The notes: generated from the sequence alone by a model not told the origin. A stretch of 64,000 bases of DNA from Artemisia argyi (GCA_030686995.1 CM060696.1:8848487-8912486), one strand, 5' to 3'. Positions 21,506 to 33,848 are shown, counted from the stretch's first letter. Translations and numbers: made by a program.

Positions 21506-23284
21506 TTGACGATATTAAAACGTGTATAACTTGGTCGTTTTAAGCTCATTTTACTCGTTCTTTATATCCCCGGAATCGTGGGACAAAATACTAACATATT
21601 TTTGATAAGTCGGGATGGCTAGATTTAGTTTTACGCCTCGAATTTGCCCGTGAGTACTGTTCATCAGCAAGCATTTCCGGAAAATATAGTTTTCGTCGTT
21701 AAACTCGTTTTTAGCGTATCTCCTTCGTTAGTAACTCGTTTTTATCCCCGTTTTCGGCCATAGTTCCGTATCGGAAAGTATTTTCTGAATCTTAGGTCTA
21801 AAATTACCCAGAATTCCCTGATCTTTCCACTTTTTGCAAAAATGGACAGCAACTTTCTATAAGTGTCAAAACTTGGTTTTCCTAGTTACTAACTTGTTCA
21901 AAAACCAACCAAACCACTTTCAATCACCACAAAACTAGTCTAATCCTACCATACACCTTCTTAGGGTGTCATGGGTTCCTAAACATCATAACCAAGTAGA
22001 TGTAACAAGGATCTAACCAAAAATCATTTCTAGGGCTTGTATGATCAAAAGTTTACAAAAAATAAAGTGGTATAAGCTATCAAATGCATAAGATCTTGTA
22101 TAAAAACCATATGAACATAATAAGAACTTGATAAAATTAGGAAAATTAGTTTGACATACTTACTTGAAAGATTTGATGAGTTTTGGAGAAAAATAATTAA
22201 GTATCTTTGGGGTTTTTATTTCAAAACCCTAACTAGGAGTACAAATGAGACTAGATTAAGACTTGAACTTGGAAAACTTTTTGATCTTGCCCTCTTCTTG
22301 TTGTGGCCGGTTTTAGAGAGGAGAGAAAAAGAGAATGAAAACTTTTATTTGATCTAAAAGTGAATGTGTAGGTTTATGTTTACTTATATACTACAACTAG
22401 ATATTTTAGGGACATGAATGACTAGCATTAAATGGATTTGGTAGTAATTTCAAAGGTGTAAGAAATTTGGTGAGGGGGGGGGGGGAACGGAAATTCAAGG
22501 GGGGGGGGATGAATGTGTAAGACTTTTGGTGACAATTGTAATATCTTGTGTTATTTTGTAGTTTTAAGATGTACCGGGTACCGGGTTAACTAAAAATAAA
22601 TTTTAACGGAGTTAACCGGGTCATAATAAAGTTATAAAAATTATAAAAATAGGTTGGGTAAAATTATTGGGTGTTTAGATAATTATAGTTTAGTTTTTAC
22701 GAAAACCGTCGTAAATAAATTAGGCGTACAATATAAATTAAGTAAATTTTCAAAACACCGGGTAAATTAATATTATAATTTTTATATTATAAAAATGAAT
22801 ATAAAAATATATTGGGATCATAGTCGGGAGTGTCGGACATGTTAGTCATATTTATAGTTCGCGTATTAGTGTTTATTTAAAATAAACATACCTAATTCGT
22901 TAATTATATTAACAATATAATTTGAATACCCTACGAGTGAAATAGTATGCAAGTGCCATAATAATGATATGCGGACTATTTCTAGTCCGTATGAAATGTC
23001 TCGATGATAATGCATGAATTCACTCCTGAACCAATACAGTTACGCGAATTTTGAATACTCGTAAATTAAATTTACGATGACATGAGTAATGCACGTGAAT
23101 AGTGGTTTTCTTCCGGAAATGAATAGTGTCAAGTGAATAGTAAAATTTCTGAATGTTTCTCGAAATGTCAAATTGACCTCAAAAACGATGAATAGTGATC
23201 GATGAATAGTAAATGGTGAATAGTAACTTGTGAATAGTAAATTGTCGAGGTTTGGAAAATGACCGGAAATTACGAGTTGTGACA

Positions 23285-23320
23285 GTCTTCCCTTCTAACA
23301 GGAACTTCGTCCCGAAGTTC
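23285..23320 (-). other. H polypurine tract with upstream hairpin
   Basis: On the minus strand a perfect 8-bp hairpin GAACTTCG-GGA-CGAAGTTC (23320-23302) is followed by AGAAGGGAAGAC (23296-23285) and then the LTR. A TTCGGGACGAA palindrome before the tract is familiar from Del/Tekay elements. Confidence 0.85.
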
Positions 23321-24095
23321 AGTTTGTGTAAGTCTCTAGAATGGTATTGGTGAAAAGATGGTGATATTAGCGTGTAAGCTACTGAGCTCTAATGGGAGTT
23401 CAAGTCTGTAGGCCACTAAACCCATACTGTCTGAATCCCGGGTTTATCTTCCCAAATTTTTCTTAATGGTATCATTCCTTTCCTAGGAAAACTTTCAACA
23501 TAATCTTGCCATTAACTTGAAATTCTAAGGGTTTGCAACTTATTGAACTTGTAACTGATTCTTGATTTGTAGGAAATTCCTGGTTATTTCATGAATGCTT
23601 ACTGGACTAGTGAGTTAGGCTTTTTCCAAATTTTGATCCGTTAATGGATGTTGGCACTTCGACCATAGAGTGCGTCAAATGGTGTAGTCTCTAAGCTCGT
23701 GTGGTAACTATTGTTATAAAGGAATCTGATTTATGGCAAATGGTTAATCCAACCATTTCTAGAATCAATCACTCATGCTTTGAGTATATCTTCCTATGTT
23801 TGAATCGTTCTCTAATCCTGGCCATTGGTCTGCAGATAATATGTGGTGTAGTTCCAAAGGAATCTTAATGAAATCGCTAGGAGTTTGCGGTGATAAAAGA
23901 TAGAATATTCATTAGATCGGAATTCGTTAATAGTACATGAAACTTATATGATAGAACGTAGAATTAAACACAAAAGAAATACAACACAAGAGAGTTTAGG
24001 CTTTAGTTTATTTTTAAGGTAGAAGTTCTTGGTTCTTGAATATTGTTGTCGTCCTCAGCGTTGTTGATGTGTGGACCATTTCCTCCTCCGATGAC
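23321..24095 (-). other. H 3' untranslated region
   Basis: About 775 bp between the gag stop and the tract-hairpin. No protease, reverse transcriptase or integrase motif was recognised; the region may be a worn remnant of pol. Confidence 0.5.
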
Positions 24096-25187
24096 CTAGG
24101 CTCTCCCACGAGCCCTTCCGCCTTGGTTCCCTTTCTCTTGGTTTCCTTGTTTTGGGCAGTCATTCCTGTAATGGCCTATTTCTCCACAGCCAAAACATGT
24201 CACTGAGGGTTTCTGATCTCCGGTAATGATTGGAAATTTGCATTCCCAAGTTGCATGACCAACCTTCTTACAGTTGCCACATGGATTAAGACAAGGTCCA
24301 TGGTTATGATGATTCTGACACTTGTTGCATTTAGGTAGAGTACCCTGGTAACCTTTCTTTTCACTTGGCTTTGCAACGTAGGCCCTAACCACTTCATGCT
24401 GTTGGTTTGGCTGCCATACTTGATCGTCTCCTTGGTTGTCATCCCTTTTCCTCTTGTTTTCGTTGTTGTTGTTGACAGTAGTTTCTTGCTTCATCACTTG
24501 AGCCATAAGCTTTTGAGATATTCTGATAGCTTCCTCCAGCGTGTCTGATTTAGAAGCAATTACGTTCCCACTGATGTTGCGCGGTAGTCCACCAATGAAT
24601 TTTTCTAGCAGCTTTTCATTATCTGAAACCATAGTTGGGCATAGTGCAGCCAACTCTTGAAACTTCCTGAAGTAGGTCTCAATGTCATCACCTTTAGTCA
24701 CCAGCTCATAGAATTCTGTTTCCAACTTCTGCACCTCAGTACGAGGGCAAAACTTCTCAGTCCTCAATTTCTTGAATTGCTCCCAGGTGAGCTTGTAGGC
24801 ATTTTCCATACCCATCGGTTGAGCATAAGAATTCCACCATGACATAGCTTCATCCAAAAGCATACCAGTAGCAAATTTTACCTTGCTGCCATCAGGACAG
24901 TTGCACATGAGGAACACATTCTCAGTCTTTTCGAACCAGCGAATCAAAGCAACCGCTCCTTCAGTGCCCTTAAACTTGATGGGATCACTAACCTTAAAAT
25001 TTTTCCAAGTACATTCGCGCTTATTATCGGATTGTCCATCTGTCCTTGTCTGTAAAGCGACCTCAGCAGCCCTTGCAGCTACCTCAGCTCTCTCGATCTC
25101 TAGAGCTTCGGCGATACTATCCTTAACCAATTTCTGAATAGCAACAGGTGTCCTAGTTGGAGTAGCTTTAACTTTCCTTGGCGGCAT
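24096..25187 (-). CDS. Gag polyprotein of element H (chromovirus type)
   Basis: A 363-codon intact ORF beginning MPPRKVKATPTRTPVAIQKL. Residues ~60-225 form the retrotransposon gag (capsid) region: WKNFKVSDPIKFKGTEGAVA, WFEKTENVF, a DEAMSWWNS segment and YFRKFQELAAL. Three zinc knuckles follow: CNKCQNHHNHGPC, CGNCKKVGHATWEC and CFGCGEIGHYRNDC (the last two CX2CX4HX4C). Capsid-type proteins build the virus-like particle and bind template RNA (family knowledge). The frame stops at RGRA, where chromovirus polyproteins would continue into protease. The intact frame and near-identical LTRs suggest this gag could be functional and act in trans. Confidence 0.92.
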   Translation of the reverse strand: MPPRKVKATPTRTPVAIQKLVKDSIAEALEIERAEVAARAAEVALQTRTDGQSDNKRECTWKNFKVSDPIKFKGTEGAVALIRWFEKTENVFLMCNCPDGSKVKFATGMLLDEAMSWWNSYAQPMGMENAYKLTWEQFKKLRTEKFCPRTEVQKLETEFYELVTKGDDIETYFRKFQELAALCPTMVSDNEKLLEKFIGGLPRNISGNVIASKSDTLEEAIRISQKLMAQVMKQETTVNNNNENKRKRDDNQGDDQVWQPNQQHEVVRAYVAKPSEKKGYQGTLPKCNKCQNHHNHGPCLNPCGNCKKVGHATWECKFPIITGDQKPSVTCFGCGEIGHYRNDCPKQGNQEKGNQGGRARGRA

Positions 25188-26133
25188 AGCTCTTCAAAAC
25201 GAGAAAAGAAGGGTGAGACATAATTAAGATGTTTCCTAGTAATAGATGTTCGAGAGTGGGTTATCGTAGAATGAAAGGTTGATGTTGCGATATGACGAGT
25301 TGACGTGGTTCGAGTGGTTTTGTGATATCCTGAGATTTCCGTTGAGTTTTAAATGGTCATAATGTACCTAGGGATCCTCCTTATATATGGTATGGGAAGT
25401 CTTTCTTAGGGAGGTCGTTGATAATATCCACTTATCAATATTGGGAGTAATGAGTGATGAGTGACATAGGAATCTATAGAGTATCACCTAATTCCTTATC
25501 TATATATATGGGGAAGAGGAATGATAATAATGGTGAGAAGGGAAAAGACTGTGACAGCTGCGACATAATGAGATTGTGATGAAAGTAAGTACGCACACAT
25601 GAATGAAACATTTGGGAATTAGGTAGAGAATTTAATCCAGACAAAATTTTATTATAACCATTCTCAGTGTTGCAAAATTCATCTCTGAGTCAGACATAGG
25701 TGGTCAGCCTATATCTCACTATCCCGGGTTGAATATAGATGACCAGTCTATATCCCACCGAGGTTCCATGAATTTTGAAATACTTAGCTCAGTTATACTA
25801 AGACTATGTCCTTCACAAATACCAAGAGGTTCAGAAAGACAAAGCAAGTGACCAAACTCGAGGTCGATTGGTGAAACTATGCAAGGAAAAACATAACGCG
25901 GTGACATATATGATACGTGAACATGCTTATATGAAAGACAATGATAGTAATCAACTAGAATAAGTGAATATAATATACCAGATAATGAGATACAAATCTC
26001 ATCACATATGTCAGCAACAAACCACAAGTGAGGCATCATCTTGGCAGGCAGGCACGTGACGGTCATAGGGTTAAGTTTTCGTAAAAGTAGCTATAGTCTA
26101 GGTTTTAAAAACACTTAGTTCGCTATAGCCAAA

Positions 26134-26146
26134 GCTCTGATACCAA
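26134..26146 (-). other. H primer-binding site (initiator tRNA-Met)
   Basis: On the minus strand TTGGTATCAGAGC begins 2 bp after the 5' LTR, matching the complement of the 3' end of initiator tRNA-Met. This fixes the orientation of H. Confidence 0.9.
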
Positions 26147-26148
26147 TC

Positions 26149-29100
26149 TGTCACACCCCCAAGATCGGGTCCAGCGGAAGCATACATGTAGCTGGGGTGT
26201 AATTCAATCGGTATCACAACACAAGTACAAAAATGGTTTTCACTTTAATCATTTAGAATAAAATAGTTAAGTCAAAAATATTATATTTACATGGTTAAAA
26301 GTAGTGCGGAAGTAGGCCCTTAAAATAGTTTTAAACGGTCCCCATATAAAAATCAGAGTCTTCTATGACCATGCCATGCCCTGCCAAAACCTCCTGTAGC
26401 GTGCCATTGCTTAAAACCTGAAAATACATGCTAAAGTGTCAACACGAGGTTGGTGAGTTCATAGAGTTTGTTTAACAAATAATGCCTATAGAGAAATGAT
26501 CGCCCAGCAAAGGCATTGTAAATCCACTCAGTTGCAAGTCCCGCCATAAGAGACTTGTAACCTGTGTGTTTACAACCCACTGCCAAATGTATTAAAGTCT
26601 ACGTGAACAAAAGTAATAATGGTATCCAAATTCCCAGATAAACATAGCAAAATGGCTATATAAATAATTCAGTCAATGAGGTTATATCAACAATGCTGGC
26701 AATGTCGCCAGATAAATAATGCTGACAATGTCGTCAGATAACTAACACTGACAATGTCGCCAGAGAACTAATACTGACAATGTCGCCAGAGAACTAATAT
26801 AATAATGTTTAAGAGACAAGTCACATGAAATACAGGTAATCAAGCATACCAATGAAATGTAGGTAATCAACCAGGTAAAGCAAGGAATGCATTTAAGTAA
26901 AACGAGCATGTATTCTCCCCCAAAGAGTTTGCAAAATAATTAAAAAGTAGGGGCTATGACTCACCTGGAGCTATAGCTACGATGACAAGAATGGATACAC
27001 TAAAATGAGGCACGATCTCTAACCGCAACCTAATATGAGTAATAACGATCTACCTTAGATCATGACGTGATGAAATGAATGCACGTGCACATGATGCCTA
27101 TACCACTCGTAACTTGGAAATACTAGTTATCGTCATAGTAAAATAGTTTCCATACTTAGGAAAAATAAGTCCAAATATAGAAGTATATAACTTGTCGTAT
27201 TATCTTGTATGAAAATGTTAGCGTTATATTCCTCGTATCGAAAATCTTAGAATAAAGTCGTTAAGTCGTATAAATATTCTCTTGGGTCATACGTATTCAT
27301 TTGTTAAGAATATAGTCCTTAGTACCATTTCTAGAAAATATACCATTTAGTACGTAAGTTATTATTTTTATTTGTGACCAAATATATATATATATATATA
27401 GTTTTGACGATATTAAAACGTGTATAACTTGGTCGTTTTAAGCTCATTTTACTCGTTCTTTATATCCCCGGAATCGTGGGACAAAATACTAACATATTTT
27501 TTATAAGTCGGGATGGCTAGATTTAGTTTTACGCCTAGAATTTGCCCGTGAGTACTGTTCGTCAGCAAGCATTTCCGGAAAATATAGTTTTCGTCGTTAA
27601 ACTCGTTTTTAGCGTATTTCCTTCGTTAGTAACTCGTTTTTATCCCCGTTTTCGGCCATAGTTCCGTATCGGAAAGTATTTTCTGAATCTTAGGTCCAAA
27701 ATTACCCAGAATTCCCTGATCTTTCCACGTTTTGCAAAAATGGATAGCAACTTTCTATAAGTGTCAAAACTTGGTTTTCCTAGTTACTAACTTGTTCAAA
27801 AACCAACCAAACCACTTTCAATCACCACAAAACTAGTCTAATCCTACCATACACCTTCTTAGGGTGTCATGGGTTCCTAAACATCATAACCAAGTAGATC
27901 TAACAAGGATCTAACCAAAAATCATTTCTAGGGCTTGTATGATCAAAAGTTTACAAAAAATAAAGTGGTATAAGCTATCAAATGCATAAGATCTTGTATA
28001 AAAACCATATGAACATAATAAGAACTTGATAAACTTAGGAAAATTAGTTTGACATACTTACTTGAAAGATTTGTTGAGTTTTGGAGAAAAATAATTAAGT
28101 ATCCTTGGGGTTTTTATTTCAAAACCCTAACTAGGAGTACAAATGAGACTAGATTAAGACTTGAACTTGGAAAACTTTTTGATCTTGCCCTCTTCTTGTT
28201 GTGGCCGGTTTTAGAGAGGAGAGAAAAAGAGAATGAAAACTTTTATTTGATCTAAAAGTGAATGTGTAGGTTTATGTTTACTTATATACTACAACTAGAT
28301 ATTTTAGGGACATGAATGACTAGCATTAAATGGATTTAGTAGTAATTTCAAAGGTGTAAGCAATTTGGTGAGGGGGGGGGGGGAACGGAAATTCAAGGGG
28401 GGGGGGATGAATGTGTAAGACTTTTGGTGACAATTGTAATATCTTGTGTTATTTTGTAGTTTTAAGATGTACCAGGTACCGGGTTAACTAAAAATAAATT
28501 TTAACAGAGTTAACCGGGTCATAATAAAGTTATAAAAATTATAAAAATAGGTTGGGTAAAATTATTGGGTGTTTAGATAATTATAGTTTAGTTTTTACGA
28601 AAACCGTCGTAAATAAATTAGGCGTACAATATAAATTAAGTAAATTTCCAAAACACCGGGTAAATTAATATTATAATTTTTATATTATAAAAATGAATAT
28701 AAAAATATAATGGGATCATAGTCGGGAGTGTCGGACGTGTTAGTCATATTTATAGTTTGCATATTAGTGTTTATTTAAAATAAACATACGTAATTTGTTA
28801 ATTATATTAAAAATATAATTTGAATACCCTACGAGTGGAATAGTATGCAAGTGCCATAATAATGATATGCGGACTATTTCTAGTCCGTATGAAATGTCTC
28901 GATGATAATGCATGAATTCACTCCTGAACCAATACAGTTACGCGAATTTTGAATACTCGTAAATTAAATTTACGATGACATGAGTAATGCACGTGAATAG
29001 TGGTTTTCTTCCGGAAATGAATAGTGTCAAGTGAATAGTAAAATTTCTGAATGTTTCTCGAAATGTCAAATTAACCTAAAAAACGATGAATAGTGATCAA

Positions 29101-29182
29101 TGAATAGTAAATGGTGAATTGTAACTTGTGAATAGTAAATTGTCGAGGTTTGGAAAATGACCGGAAATTACGAGTTGTGACA
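26149..29182 (-). repeat. H 5' LTR
   Basis: 3034 bp, nearly identical to 20193-23284. It has the shorter TA tract at 27382-27400 and G-runs near 28371-28406. The 68-codon ORFs present in both LTRs (22151 and 28049) are chance ORFs in U3/R. Confidence 0.95.
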
Positions 29183-29610
29183 GAAACGGTTTCCTTGTTT
29201 GACAATCGTTGCTAAAGTGTGGTCCTCTACAATACTCACAACCGTATTGTTGTGAAATCGGTGCATTTTGAAACGATTCATTATTGAAGTACGGATTTTG
29301 CTCATATGAATTGAAATCGTTGTAATAATAATTGGAAAAGTTCGGATCATAATCGAAGGTGAATGTGGGTTCAACTTTCGAAGCATAACACATACAAAAT
29401 CCATGAGTAAATCCACATTCTTTGCAAATTTGTTGATTGAATGAATCGGGCTGAGGTGGGTAGTCGAAAAAATTTGGAAAGTTGTTGTACGAATTAGGTG
29501 CATAAGCAAATGAATTGCAAAACAAACAACTTCCGTCTCAAATTTCGTTACCACATCGTCCGCATGTTCACCAAACACAAGAACCTTCAAAGAACGGTTC
29601 TCCACATTTA
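29183..29610 (-). pseudogene. Element B cysteine-rich ORF, N-terminal part
   Basis: The minus strand encodes a chain of CxxC motifs: CGEPFFEGSC, CGRCGNE, CLFCNSF, ICKECGFTHGFCMC and a zinc-knuckle CEYCRGPHFSNDC (CX2CX3HX4C). Between them are Y/N/F-rich spacers. Two TGA codons interrupt the first third of the frame. The design matches cysteine-rich proteins of Asteraceae non-autonomous Gypsy elements. The ORF is cut at 29183 by insertion of H and continues in frame at 20192, so the complete product would be a zinc-finger plus acidic protein with no capsid domain. Nucleic-acid binding is likely from the knuckle; anything further is unknown. Confidence 0.65.
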
Positions 29611-30193
29611 AAAGAAATCGGATCCATAAGAATTATCGGTATAGAGGGTTAAAGAAGAAGAATCAAATGATAAGAGGATAGAAGATTATTTTTGGTTTTT
29701 AATTATCATAAAATCAAATAAAAGGAAAATCAAAATGGAAAAAGAAAATCTTTTTGTATTTTTATTTTTGGAAATCAAAATTCAAAAACTTAAAACTTTT
29801 ATTTTCTTTTGGTTTTTCGAACGTTACGTTAATCGTAATCGTTTCCTCTAAATCTACTCGCGACGGAACGGGAAAGAAGAATGGATCTCTCTTCAGCTTG
29901 CAATTTAATGTCAAAGCTTCCGTATATTCCGCTTATTCGGTCGTAGAATCCAAAGTAATCCGATTCGCAACTAATTTCACGCGTAGTTATTTTGGGAGAC
30001 TTATTTGGTTTACAACGCCCTTCCTTTCAGTCGAGACGAGCCTGTAACTTTATTATTTTTTTGGTATTTTTGAAAACACTTTAGGAAAAATGCTTTTGAT
30101 TTTTTCAATTTTTATAGTTTTTATAGAAAATATATTCAAGGAAGGTTTTCAAAACACAATTTCGAAAAACGAAAACGAAAAATTCACTTCAAC
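29611..30193 (-). other. B leader, partly conserved with element C
   Basis: The 5' leader between primer site and ORF. The block 30045-29855 is strongly similar to 46039-46230 in element C: both contain GGAAGGGCGTTGTAAACCAA, CCGAATAAGCGG and CTGAAGAGAGATCCATTCTT. A packaging or dimerisation signal would be expected here (inference). Confidence 0.7.
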
Positions 30194-30213
30194 CTTCCCC
30201 GGCAGCGGCGCCA
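30194..30213 (-). other. B primer-binding site (tRNA-Asp type)
   Basis: The minus strand reads TGGCGCCGCTGCCGGGGAAG two bases after the LTR end. It is close to the complement of tRNA-Asp and identical over these 20 bases to the site of element C at 45868. Confidence 0.85.
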
Positions 30214-30215
30214 TT

Positions 30216-33200
30216 TGATAAAGTCATTTTTAAGTATAGTGATTATTTTACCGAAGAAATGCTTAGGAAAGTATTTCCCCGGGTCGTATCCCAACGAAGG
30301 TGTGAATGGAATTTCGAATTCCCGAATCGTGAAACGTGTCGTGAAAACGGTAAAAAGTGATTTTTGTGAGATTATACTAATGAATAAGTAAATGAAGCAC
30401 AAATAACCAACTAAGCACGTAAATCAAGTAAACAAACTTAAAACGTAACGAAAAATCGAAAACCGTAAGCTAAAACGTAAAATAAACATTAACGTACGAA
30501 ATAAAACGCGACTTTTAAGCTACACGACTCCTACGGACTTGGAAATAATTTTCAAAAGTTAAAAATGATAAAAGAAAATTTTGAGAATAAGAAAAATATT
30601 TTTTATGAATTAAAAACTATTTTATCTAATTAAAAACTAAAACAAAATGAAAATAAGGTGAGAAAAATTAAAAATACATTTTGAAAATTATAAAATAACT
30701 AAAAAGTAATTTTAAAACTAAAAACTATTTTTTTTTTTTTTTGTGTAATTTTTGGAAATTAAAAACTATTAAATCTAATTAAAAATCCAAATTAAATTCA
30801 AAATAAATGGGAAAAATGCAAAATAAATTTCTAAAATTATAAAATAACTAAAAATAATTTTCTAAAATATTTTTGGATTTTTCTGATTTTTTTTGAAATT
30901 TTTGGTAATTAAAAAGTATTAAATTATGATTTAAAATGAAAATAAAATAAAAAAAAATAGTAAATGAACTCAGAAAAATTTGAAAAAATTACAGAAAATC
31001 TAAAATATTAAAACAAGCTTGAGAAAAAAAATTAAAAGTAAAATAAGCCAGAAAACTGCTTATTAGCTCAACACTGCTATTAATGAAGTGCTTATTGATA
31101 AGCACTTTGACCCAAAGTTGACCAAATCTTTACCAAATGTACTTCTGACCCAAATGAACTCAAATGAACAGAATTAAGGCCAAACTATACTCAGAAACCA
31201 GAATAAAGGCACAAATGGGTACAATAAGCACTTAATGAATAAGCCGATAAGCAAACAAATAAGCTGATGACTCAAACTCAACTAGAAATACAACTTCTGA
31301 CCCACATCAATTCAAATGAACAACAATACTCAGCTAAGAAGTAATAGAACACAAATGCAGGCCTCATTATTGAATTAAGAAATTGTTTGAACTAAACTAT
31401 TTGGCTGACTAAATAAGCAGATGAAATAATCTAATAAGTGAGATCTTATGGTGGTAATCAAACAACCAACCAATTGAGGTGAAAAATCTATCAAAATTAC
31501 TAACTCTCAAGCTTATTTAGTAACCCAAATGCAACCTTCAAAGTCTAAATTAACCTGATGAGCAGGGGAGGCTGCGGGTTCAAACAGTCAACTAAGGCTC
31601 AATATTCCAATAAGCAAAAATGTTTCAAACCAAAAATTCATTGTAGATTCTTATTCAAAAAATAACAAGCTTCTGAAATCAGTAAATCAAATAAGTTTCC
31701 AAAGAGAATTGAGTCTTACAACAGCTCATAAAGATGTGTCCCAAAATTGATTTCTAACTGACTTTGACTTTTTAAAATTGTAAGAAACTTTGACTGATCC
31801 CAATTTTAACTGATCCAATCCTATCCTACAAGTTATATTAAGCTACTTAACCACTTAATTACCCTAGATATTCATTCAAGCTAACAATTCTCAAAGTGAC
31901 AGGTTCTCATAAACATCTATGCAAATGGATTTTAGGTAATGAGTTTATTTTGACTTTTTTTTTTCTAAAACCTATACTACAGCTAATCTATATATGCCTA
32001 ATATGACCTATTAATGCTGCAATAACAACTAGAAAACACCAATACCATAGTTAACTGACCTAATCCAAACATCCCTTATTGCAAACTGAAACACTAGAAC
32101 TTGATTTCTAAGCAAATCAAAACTCAACCTCTGATTAACTCTTATCCAACAATCCAACACAGAAATCAGAAACCTACTAACTACACCAGCAACATAGAAC
32201 ACAAGCACTAAATTGCACAGATCTAAATAATCAGCAAAAGACAGAAGCATAAACTCAAACTACTCAATCTAAACTAAAATGATGAAAACTATTATTATTA
32301 TAACTAAACAACAACTAATATTCAGAAATTAATAATAAGAAACAGAATCAAATACTACTTCTATTAATTATGCAAAAATAGAGAAAACTTAAATGAATAC
32401 TTACAAACTTAATCCCCCTCAGCTCAACAGAAGGGGTTCACTATGCGTGCCTGTCTTTAAGACAGGCCAAATGCTCCTCTTGGCTGTCTCTTAACTCCAC
32501 AAATAAGCTAAATGCTTATTGAAATAAGCAATTGACCACAAATTGACCAAGCAGTATTTAAGCACAATTGAAAAAAAATTTAAACCAAACACCAACTGAG
32601 ATTATGAAGTACTAAAAACGTATTTGAAATAACTAAATACTGAAAAGTAAATTGCAATGGAATTGACTGAAAATAGAATTCTATTGAACTTTAAATCTGA
32701 GTACAATGCTTGGAAAATGAGAAATTACAAATAAAAACTGAAATTAAGTACTGAATTTAAAATGACAAGAAAATTAAATTGATCAAAATTCTTCTAAGAC
32801 ATGAAAAATTGGACACTATTACATGAGTGAGGAGAGGGGATTATATAGCCTGCAGAGAGGTGAGGTCTTTATAGTCCAGGCTGGCAATCCTAACCTTCTT
32901 GTGTTTCTCTGGATGAATATGAACCCTTGGATACGACTTGGCCCCCAATCTTCTATCTCAACCCTTGGATTAATTGATTGATGGACTTGATCCTCCGTGT
33001 GTTAAATCATTGGACCACGTGTCCCTTCTGGCACATTCCTGACATGTGCGTGAGATTCTAGAATTACCCAATCATTGGGTAATTATTGGTACGAGGGTAA
33101 ATTGGTGGGAAATGGTAATTAGGGTTCATGGGCTACAGTGAAATCTGGGAATGGTTAAAATTGGGGGGCGGAAATTGATTTTGGGATTGTTATTAATTTG

Positions 33201-33848
33201 TTTCGTTGACCAGTTGTATGGGTTTTGATGTGGGTTTGACCGGGTTTAGGGGGTAGTGGTGGGCTGGGTAAAAGTGGTGGGCTTTGATAACTTGGGCCTG
33301 TGGGATTATGGATTATTTATTTTTGTGGATCCGGTTGTATCATTTTATGATTAGGCTTTGTAATCTTTAAGCTTAGAATTATCAAGGACCATTTGTGTAA
33401 TTCTGTAATCTTAAGGGACCAAATATGTTATTTCTTCAAAATTAATTCCAAGGGCTTTTCTTGACTTTCTTTGATTCTTGGAGGACCACTTATTGACTTT
33501 ACTTGAATATTTCTTAAAGGGACCTCTTTTGTCAATTTCTGAAAGTGCAGGGACTAAAATCGCCAACTCTTCAAACTTTGACCAGGGACCAACTATGCAA
33601 CTTTGAGATTTCCTGAGGACTTCTTATGACATTTTGAGCTTTCTTTTGTCATTTTGCTTCCCCGGCTCCGGCTTTTGACCTTTTTCCATTCTCGTGCTCG
33701 TTTTTGTCGGTTTTGGCTTTGTTTTCGTTCATTTTTCACATATCCGTACCTGCACATACACAAATACAAAAACATACGTTCTCTTGGCATATTTGGTATT
33801 TTTGGTTTGATTTTAGCCTAAAAAGGATGTGTGAAAAAGCACACATCA
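30216..33848 (-). repeat. B 5' LTR
   Basis: 3633 bp on the minus strand from TGATGTGTGC (33848) to ...TTTATCA (30216). The first 24 bases form a hairpin (GATGTGTG-CTTTTT-CACACATC). TATA lies near 32848-32841 and the two-hairpin element at 32467-32414. The last third is strongly A/T-rich. Short ORFs inside it have no family match. Confidence 0.88.
32841..32850 (-). promoter_or_regulatory. B LTR TATA box
   Basis: The minus strand reads GGCTATATAA about 1 kb into the LTR, preceded by CTGCA and followed by CCCCTCTCC. The equivalent site in the 3' LTR is at 15391-15400. Start of transcription is inferred to lie ~30 bp downstream. Confidence 0.55.

Larger units (their letters stand above)
20193..23284 (-). 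repeat. H 3' LTR
   Basis: 3092 bp, matching 26149-29182. It includes four ~27-bp tandem repeats (20735-20845) containing TGACAATGTCGCCAG, a TA tract (21426-21502), two G-runs near 22472-22508 and a cluster of TGAATAGT repeats near 23095-23245. Confidence 0.95.
20193..29182 (-). mobile_element. H: terminal-repeat retrotransposon with gag only (TR-GAG)
   Basis: Two ~3.05-kb LTRs (29182-26149 and 23284-20193 on the minus strand) flank a 2.86-kb interior with an initiator-tRNA-Met primer site, one gag ORF and a polypurine tract. Both LTRs have TGTCAC...GTGACA ends. GAAAC occurs at 20188-20192 and 29183-29187, a perfect target duplication that interrupts the ORF of B. LTRs are almost identical apart from TA-repeat length, so insertion is recent. 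The gag type and LTR features resemble Tekay/Del chromoviruses. The absence of any pol sequence makes this a TR-GAG style non-autonomous element. Confidence 0.93.
14566..33848 (-). mobile_element. B: non-autonomous Gypsy element with LTRs >3.6 kb
   Basis: Minus-strand element. The 5' LTR is 33848-30216, followed by a tRNA-Asp-type primer site (30213-30194), a leader, a cysteine-rich and acidic ORF split by the insertion of H, about 2 kb of non-coding sequence, a polypurine tract and a 3' LTR (16412-14566). The 3' LTR keeps only about half its length and stops at the CACTA end; the remaining ~1.8 kb is not found to the left. No capsid, protease, polymerase or integrase is recognisable. LTR plan, primer site and leader match element C, which does encode gag, so B probably depends on a C-like helper (inference). 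The 5' flank GCAAG (33849-33853) has no visible partner. Confidence 0.85.

Noticed and set aside
22151..22357. 68-codon ORF repeated at 28049-28255
   Set aside because: Both copies lie at the same place in the two LTRs of H; conservation reflects recent LTR identity, not coding constraint.
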